In this document: positions 6,670-11,321 of the stretch, piece by piece
Layout of the letters: the number at the start of each line of letters is the position of its first letter
Position numbering within the stretch: position 1 is the stretch's first letter
Assembly: GCA_947631585.1 (NCBI GenBank)
Contig: CANRLY010000052.1
Location: forward strand, 1-11,321
Origin: an uncultured Clostridia bacterium
GTDB lineage: Bacteria > Bacillota > Clostridia > Oscillospirales > Ruminococcaceae
Length of the DNA stretch: 11,321 nt
Direction: 5' to 3'
Notes under the pieces: generated by a model
Databases searched by the model: none
Told to the model about the DNA's origin: nothing
Seen by the model: only the letters and a program-made list of their open reading frames with translations
Made by a program: the position numbers and the translations under genes

Positions 6670-9018
6670 ATGCAAACTGTACTGATATGCGGCGGACAGA
6701 CCGACGACCGCCGCAGCTTTCTTACCGGGAATATCCCAGCGACCTGGAAGATACTGGACAAAACGCTGATGGAACAGTTCATATCGGGACTTGAAAGAAG
6801 CGGCGTGACTTCGGTAACATTGGCAGTCCCCCAGAGGAGCGGAGGGATACTCAGCCGCCTGGAACAGCTCCCCACAACAATGGACGTGAAAGTCATCACC
6901 TGCCGCGAGACCGACCCGCTTTCAGTTATGAGAAAGACTTGGAACGGCGGCGAAATGCTTTGTATCATCTGCGACCATATGGACCTTATCGACTATGGTG
7001 AACTGATAAGGTTCCATAAGAAAAAAGGTTCGGCGTTCACTCCGGCAGTGAGAAAAAGCCCAAAGCCCTGGGAGGGCTGCGCAGTGTGTATGGAGCAAAA
7101 CGGCAGGATAAAACGTATCCAGCCATGCGCCGCCCCGGAAAACTGTCGGGCGGAATATGAGTTTTGCAATGCCTGGGCGGTCTCTCCGGAGATAGTAGCA
7201 AAGCTTCCGCCGGACGGCAAAATGCCGGCAGATACGGCGGAGGAGTATTTTTCCAGGCTCTGCAAAGAGGAGGAAAACCTGTTTTTCGGCTATGAGGAAA
7301 AAGGGGTATACTTCCCCCTGAGAACGCCGTCAGACCTGACCGCCTGCTGCCTTGGCCTGCTGGAGGACGATCAAGCGATGGAGACCCTTGGCATACCGCA
7401 GATATCTTCCGGCATATTCGGGGAAAGCACCAGCGGACTCAGAGGAGTTTCGCTGATACCTCCCGTATATATTGGCAGGAACGTTTCGGTGGGAAAAGGC
7501 AGCGTTCTGGGCGGCGGAGCAGTGCTGTGCGATAATGTTTCGGTAGGCGAGAACTGCCGGATAGAAAATTCCTATATTGGGGAAGAAGCGGCAGCGGCGG
7601 ACGAAGTCCGGCTGAACGGGGCGGCAGTCTGTAGAGGAGCAAGGCTGAAAAAGGGCTGCGAAATGCGCAAAGGTTCGGCGGCTGGGGCAAGGAGCTGTAT
7701 CGGCGAGAACACCTGCGTGTGCGAGGGAGTCCGTGTGGGAGAGGGAAAGACCGCCGCAGCAGGTCTGGAGCTTGTCCGGGACGTCAGCGATATCCAGCAG
7801 AGCGCAGCGCAGTTTGACGATGACGGCGCAGTGTGCGATATAAGCGGATTTTTCACACCGTCAGCGGCGGCGTCGCTGGGAATGGCGGCAGGAACTGCCA
7901 TGGCGAAAGGCGGATTGGCGGTGGTGGGGTATTCCGGCGAAAAGGCGGCGAAACCGCTGGCGGACAGCTTCTGCGCAGGGCTTTCGGCAGCCGGAGCAAG
8001 GGTCTGGCAGATAGGGGAAGCCCTCCGCAGCCAGACGGTGTTTGCAATGGGCAAAGGCGAAGCGGAGCTGGGGGTACAGGTGACCGCCGGCATTTCCGTG
8101 AGGATAGAAATGTTCGACAAAGGCGGACTGAAGCTGACTTCGGTCAAGGAAAGGGAGATAGAAAGGCGTTACAGCGGCGGAGAGTTCCGGCACGCAGCCC
8201 CAGGCGGCTATGGAGAGGTCTGCCGCATGGAGGGTCTCAGGGAACTGTACGAAAGGCGGCTTGCCGGTATGCTGCCTGACAAGCTGAGAGGGATAAGGGT
8301 CGCCGTGAGGACGTCCGACAGGCTTGCGGCTCAGGCGGCGGACAGGCTGTTCCTGCCAAGAAACGACCTTGCCGGAGAAGAGGTGATCTTTCACTTGAAC
8401 ACGGAAAGCGGCGGACTTACGGCGTATTCAGAGAAAAGCGGATATGTTTTTTCCGAAAAGCTGATAATTGCCGCACAGAAAGAAAATTTTGAAAATGGAG
8501 CGGTTGCGGCAGTGCCGTACACTTTTCCCGATGCGATAGACGCAGTTGCACAGAGCTTTGGGGGAAAAGTGGCAAGGTATCTGCACTCGTCTGAGGACGG
8601 CAGCGACAGCGTCGGCAGGGAAGCGGCTGCCGGCGAGGAGAATCTGTTTGTCAGAGACCCTCTGGAGCTTGCGGTAAGGATATCGGCGATGCTCTCCCGA
8701 GAGCGCAAGCCGCTTTTCAAGTTGGTCAGGGAGCTGCCTGATTTTTACGCCGCCAGGCGGTTCGTAGCGGCAGGTGTTCCCACCAGGGACATTCTTAACG
8801 GTCTTGACTGCGCCGGAGCTTCCTGCGAGGGCGAAGTCTGCGCAGAAGGCGGTTCAAGAGCGGTGGTCAGAGGTATCAGAAACGGCGGAGGGCTGATGAT
8901 CTTCGCACAGGCGCACAAGGCTGAGACAGCCTCAGCCTTGTGCGACGAGATAGAGCAGAAGATCAGACTGCTCAGCAGCAAGGGCGCTTCCGGGGCTGCG
9001 CCTTCGGCGCAGCCGTAG
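6670..9018 (+). CDS. Nucleotidyltransferase / beta-helix / phosphohexomutase fusion with degenerate active sites
   Basis: The 782-aa product has three parts: a nucleotidyltransferase-like N-terminus (1-~245), hexapeptide repeats of a left-handed beta helix (~262-365, e.g. YIGRNVSVGKGSVLGGGAVL), and an alpha-D-phosphohexomutase-like region (~390-770). This is the order of the mannose-1-phosphate guanylyltransferase/phosphomannomutase fusions. Key motifs are eroded: GGxGTR is GGQTDDRR, the KPM-type lysine motif is IPATWKIL (an Asp survives in CDHMDLID), the mutase serine motif TASHNP reads TAGISV, and no DGDxDR metal loop is visible. Known, from memory: fusion relatives often lack the mutase serine. 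Inferred: a sugar-nucleotide-related binding or regulatory protein rather than a standard enzyme. It is unusually cysteine-rich. The start has GGAGG 7 nt upstream. Residues 772-782 and the stop lie in a palindromic element. Confidence 0.75.
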   Translation: MQTVLICGGQTDDRRSFLTGNIPATWKILDKTLMEQFISGLERSGVTSVTLAVPQRSGGILSRLEQLPTTMDVKVITCRETDPLSVMRKTWNGGEMLCIICDHMDLIDYGELIRFHKKKGSAFTPAVRKSPKPWEGCAVCMEQNGRIKRIQPCAAPENCRAEYEFCNAWAVSPEIVAKLPPDGKMPADTAEEYFSRLCKEEENLFFGYEEKGVYFPLRTPSDLTACCLGLLEDDQAMETLGIPQISSGIFGESTSGLRGVSLIPPVYIGRNVSVGKGSVLGGGAVLCDNVSVGENCRIENSYIGEEAAAADEVRLNGAAVCRGARLKKGCEMRKGSAAGARSCIGENTCVCEGVRVGEGKTAAAGLELVRDVSDIQQSAAQFDDDGAVCDISGFFTPSAAASLGMAAGTAMAKGGLAVVGYSGEKAAKPLADSFCAGLSAAGARVWQIGEALRSQTVFAMGKGEAELGVQVTAGISVRIEMFDKGGLKLTSVKEREIERRYSGGEFRHAAPGGYGEVCRMEGLRELYERRLAGMLPDKLRGIRVAVRTSDRLAAQAADRLFLPRNDLAGEEVIFHLNTESGGLTAYSEKSGYVFSEKLIIAAQKENFENGAVAAVPYTFPDAIDAVAQSFGGKVARYLHSSEDGSDSVGREAAAGEENLFVRDPLELAVRISAMLSRERKPLFKLVRELPDFYAARRFVAAGVPTRDILNGLDCAGASCEGEVCAEGGSRAVVRGIRNGGGLMIFAQAHKAETASALCDEIEQKIRLLSSKGASGAAPSAQP

Positions 9019-9075
9019 CAAGGCGGCAAAGCCGCCTTGCTGCTGGCGGCAAAGCCGCCGGCGCCGGAAGCGCCC
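8982..9075. repeat. Three-armed palindrome (four-way junction), copy 2
   Basis: A 94-nt element with the same design as 3448-3554 but different sequence. A 12-bp perfect outer stem (GGGCGCTTCCGG 8982-8993 with 9064-9075) encloses three hairpins: GGCTGCGCC/GGCGCAGCC (8994-9014, loop TTC), an 11-bp AGCAAGGCGGC stem (9017-9041, loop AAA), and GCTGGCGGC/GCCGCCGGC (9042-9062, loop AAA, one T-G pair). It overlaps the 3' end of the fusion gene, whose TAG is at 9016-9018, and is the only candidate 3'-end structure for it; no T-tract follows. Structure read by eye. Confidence 0.85.
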
Positions 9076-9128
9076 CACCTTTGCCGGAGCGATAAAAAAA
9101 GAGCGGCGGCTAAATTCAAGGTTGTAAC

Positions 9129-9157
9129 TTGACTTTTTCGGGATAAGGTAGTAAAAT
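9129..9157 (+). promoter_or_regulatory. Sigma-A promoter of the RNase J gene
   Basis: TTGACT (9129-9134), a 17-nt spacer and TAAAAT (9152-9157) match the housekeeping consensus at five of six positions in each box. Transcription would start near 9164, giving a leader of about 175 nt before the chosen start at 9341. The spacer contains TTTTCGGGATA (9135-9145), repeated exactly in the leader at 9314-9324. Together with the leader structure, this accounts for most of the 9019-9340 gap. Confidence 0.75.
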
Positions 9158-9233
9158 GTAAATAGGTATGCGGTGGACGGCAAAAAGCCGGCTTCTGCGA
9201 GCGTTCGGAAAATACATAAGGCAGAAAAAATTT

Positions 9234-9331
9234 GCAGCGGTAATTCAGCAATGCGTCGGTACAGCCGCTGCGAAGATCACAGAGTACGGAAAAATTTATA
9301 CGAAAGGAGCGTATTTTCGGGATACCGAAAA
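9234..9331 (+). promoter_or_regulatory. Structured RNase J leader with the ribosome binding site in a hairpin loop
   Basis: GCAGCGG (9234-9240) pairs with CCGCTGC (9265-9271). Then ATACG (9298-9302) pairs with CGTAT (9310-9314), leaving AAAGGAG (9303-9309), the only good Shine-Dalgarno here, exactly as the 7-nt loop. Immediately after, TTTTCGG (9314-9320) pairs with CCGAAAA (9325-9331) around GATA. The start at 9341 is 31 nt from the Shine-Dalgarno linearly, but about 13 nt if the second hairpin is counted as looped out. Inferred: structure bridges the site to the start and may regulate translation. Confidence 0.5.
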
Positions 9332-9340
9332 CATTTGCTA

Positions 9341-11321
9341 ATGACAAACGACAGAGCTTATAAAAGAAAAAATAATGGCGAGACCAGAATGAATGGCGAG
9401 GGTCTCACTAACCTTATTACTATCGAACAACCAAAACGTGACGATATCAAAAACCAAAGACAACCTAAGATAACAAGACGAAAACCTGCCGAGGAACAGG
9501 TGAGGGCTTATTCTAAACGGCTGAGAAAACCTCCGGCGGCTGAAAAAACTTTCCAGACCGGTGAAAACGACCGCTTGAGCAGTAAAACTGCGGAGAGAAA
9601 AACCGCTCCGGGCAGAGTCGCCGCAAGAAGCCGTAAAACGCCTGCCGAACCCCAGAGGAAAACTCCCGTGAAAATTATACCGCTGGGCGGACTTAACGAG
9701 ATAGGTAAGAACTTTACCCTCATCGAGTGCTCAAACGATATTATCGTGGTGGACTGCGGATTGGCATTCCCCGATGCGGAAATGCCCGGTGTCGACCTGG
9801 TGATACCCGACTTCACCTACGCTGAGAAAAACGCCGATAGGATACGGGGCATAGTTATCACCCACGGCCACGAGGACCATATCGGCGGACTTCCCTATTT
9901 TCTTAAAAAGATAAACGTGCCGGTCTATGGAACAAGACTTACTCTGGGTCTTATCGAGGGCAAACTCTCCGAGCATGGTATATTAAGCTCAGTAAAACTT
10001 AACGTGGTAACTCCCAGACAAACTGTGAAATTCGGCTGTATGGCGGTGGAATTTATCAGGGTGAACCACTCTATCCCCGACGCAGTGGGACTGGCAGTCC
10101 ATACCCCTGCCGGAGTTATCGTCCATACCGGCGACTTTAAAGTTGACTATACCCCCATAGAGGGCGGAATAATCGACCTGGCACGCTTTGCGGAACTGGG
10201 AAGCAAAGGGGTGCTTGCACTGATGGCTGATTCCACAAATGCCGAAAGACCCGGCTTTACCATGACCGAACGCAAGGTGGGCGAAAGCTTCGGCAAACTG
10301 TTCGCCCAGGCTGAGGGAAAACGTATAATCATCGCTACCTTCTCTTCAAATATCCATAGAGTCCAGCAGATAATAGATAACGCTGTAAAAAGCGGCAGAA
10401 AGGTAGCAATTTCAGGAAGAAGCATGGTGAACGTCATCGGCAAGGGAATTGAACTTGGCTACCTGAAATGCCCCGAGGACGTGTTTATAGATATCGACCT
10501 GGTGGATAGATACCCTCCCGAAAAGGTGGTGCTTATCACTACCGGCAGCCAGGGAGAACCAATGTCGGCTCTTACCAGAATGGCAATGAACGAGCATAGG
10601 AAAGTTTCCATCACCCCTAACGACTTTATCATAATTTCCGCAACGCCTATCCCCGGCAACGAGAAATTCGTCACAAGAGTGGTGAACGAACTGATGAAGT
10701 CGGGAGCGACAGTGGTATATGAGGCTATGTACGACGTGCACGTCTCCGGCCACGCCTGCCAGGAAGAACTGAAACTTATGCTCAGCCTGACTAAGCCTAA
10801 GTATTTCATTCCGGTGCATGGGGAATATAAACACCTGGCAAAACATAAAATGCTGGCGCTGTCAATAGGTATTCCCGAAGAAAATGTAATTATCGGAAGC
10901 CTGGGAAGCGTCATCGAGACGGACGGCGTGGATATGAAGATAACCGGGCAGGTCCCGGCAGGACAGGTGCTTGTGGACGGACTGGGCGTCGGCGACGTTG
11001 GAGCGATAGTTCTCAGGGATAGAAAGCACCTGGCGCAGGACGGACTGATAATCGCAGTTGCCACAATAGACCAGAAAACAGGCGCAGTTCTGTCCGGTCC
11101 GGACGTGGTTTCCAGAGGATTTGTTTATGTAAAGGAAAGCGAAGAGCTTATGGAGCAGGCAAAACAGCTGCTTGATAAGTCGCTGCGAAAGTGCCTGGAC
11201 AGCAATATGCGTGACTGGAACACCATAAAGACCAGAATGAAAGACAGCCTTTCGGAATTTATATACGCAAGAACAAAGCGCAGCCCGATGATACTTCCCA
11301 TCATAATGGAAGTGAGCTGCT
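9341..11321 (+). CDS. rnj: Ribonuclease J (3' end cut by the window edge)
   Basis: A metallo-beta-lactamase/beta-CASP nuclease with endonuclease and 5'-to-3' exonuclease activity, central to mRNA decay and rRNA maturation in Firmicutes. After a ~109-residue basic, low-complexity N-terminal extension, the core begins KIIPLGGLNEIGKN. It carries HGHEDH (H175, H177, D179, H180), HTGDFK, the beta-CASP segment with SQGEP, HVSGHA and HGEY. At the window end it reads KRSPMILPIIMEV, so only a few codons are missing. The frame is intact for 660 codons and remains open upstream to 9155. I prefer the ATG at 9341; in-frame ATGs at 9251 and 9389 lack a convincing Shine-Dalgarno, and 9341 itself has none at normal spacing (see the leader). 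Start confidence is moderate; family assignment is firm. Confidence 0.93.
   Translation, partial: MTNDRAYKRKNNGETRMNGEGLTNLITIEQPKRDDIKNQRQPKITRRKPAEEQVRAYSKRLRKPPAAEKTFQTGENDRLSSKTAERKTAPGRVAARSRKTPAEPQRKTPVKIIPLGGLNEIGKNFTLIECSNDIIVVDCGLAFPDAEMPGVDLVIPDFTYAEKNADRIRGIVITHGHEDHIGGLPYFLKKINVPVYGTRLTLGLIEGKLSEHGILSSVKLNVVTPRQTVKFGCMAVEFIRVNHSIPDAVGLAVHTPAGVIVHTGDFKVDYTPIEGGIIDLARFAELGSKGVLALMADSTNAERPGFTMTERKVGESFGKLFAQAEGKRIIIATFSSNIHRVQQIIDNAVKSGRKVAISGRSMVNVIGKGIELGYLKCPEDVFIDIDLVDRYPPEKVVLITTGSQGEPMSALTRMAMNEHRKVSITPNDFIIISATPIPGNEKFVTRVVNELMKSGATVVYEAMYDVHVSGHACQEELKLMLSLTKPKYFIPVHGEYKHLAKHKMLALSIGIPEENVIIGSLGSVIETDGVDMKITGQVPAGQVLVDGLGVGDVGAIVLRDRKHLAQDGLIIAVATIDQKTGAVLSGPDVVSRGFVYVKESEELMEQAKQLLDKSLRKCLDSNMRDWNTIKTRMKDSLSEFIYARTKRSPMILPIIMEVSC

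Noticed and set aside
7572..8394. Long open frames on the minus strand and other plus frames within the fusion gene.
   Set aside because: They are shadows in GC-rich coding sequence, with no ribosome binding sites and no recognisable domains.
9251..9340. ATG at 9251, in frame with rnj, as its start.
   Set aside because: It has no Shine-Dalgarno, sits inside a stem-loop of the leader, and the added residues do not resemble RNase J. It is not fully excluded.

Overview
The window looks like chromosomal DNA from a low-to-mid GC Firmicute, most likely a Ruminococcus-like member of the Oscillospiraceae. This is an inference from strong AGGAGG-type ribosome binding sites, the Firmicute form of RNase J, and GC-rich or T-rich palindromic intergenic repeats. 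I see no phage, plasmid, transposase, CRISPR, tRNA or rRNA genes.

Layout. Positions 1-1334 hold the ribosomal operon rplK-rplA (L11 and L1), each gene preceded by an RNA element resembling the 23S rRNA binding site of L1, and closed by a classical terminator. Positions 1341-1828 are a gene-free stretch between convergent genes, made of two copies of a structured repeat facing each other. On the minus strand, xylB (xylulokinase, 5103-3580) lies upstream of cls (cardiolipin synthase, 3412-1841), with a compact four-way-junction palindrome between them. Upstream of xylB, 5275-5517 is a third copy of the structured repeat, at the 3' end of a minus-strand NYN/PIN-like nuclease gene (6479-5529). 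A divergent intergenic region (6480-6669) separates it from a plus-strand 782-codon gene, a nucleotidyltransferase / beta-helix / phosphohexomutase fusion whose active-site motifs are largely degenerate. Its last codons lie inside a second four-way-junction palindrome (8982-9075). A good promoter (9129-9157) and a folded leader then precede an RNase J gene that runs off the right edge with only its last few codons missing.

The genes do not form one pathway: translation (L11, L1), envelope lipid synthesis (Cls), pentose use (XylB), RNA metabolism (NYN protein, RNase J) and a sugar-nucleotide-like fusion of unknown activity. The notable signal is in the non-coding DNA. Each of the five gene 3' ends in the window is followed within about 0-60 nt by a folded element from one of two architectures. 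One is a roughly 240-bp multi-hairpin unit, after rplA, cls and the NYN gene, with compensatory changes between copies. The other is a roughly 100-nt three-armed palindrome, after xylB and the fusion gene. I found no convincing new defence or metabolic system; these 3'-end elements and the RNase J leader are the best candidates for undescribed biology.
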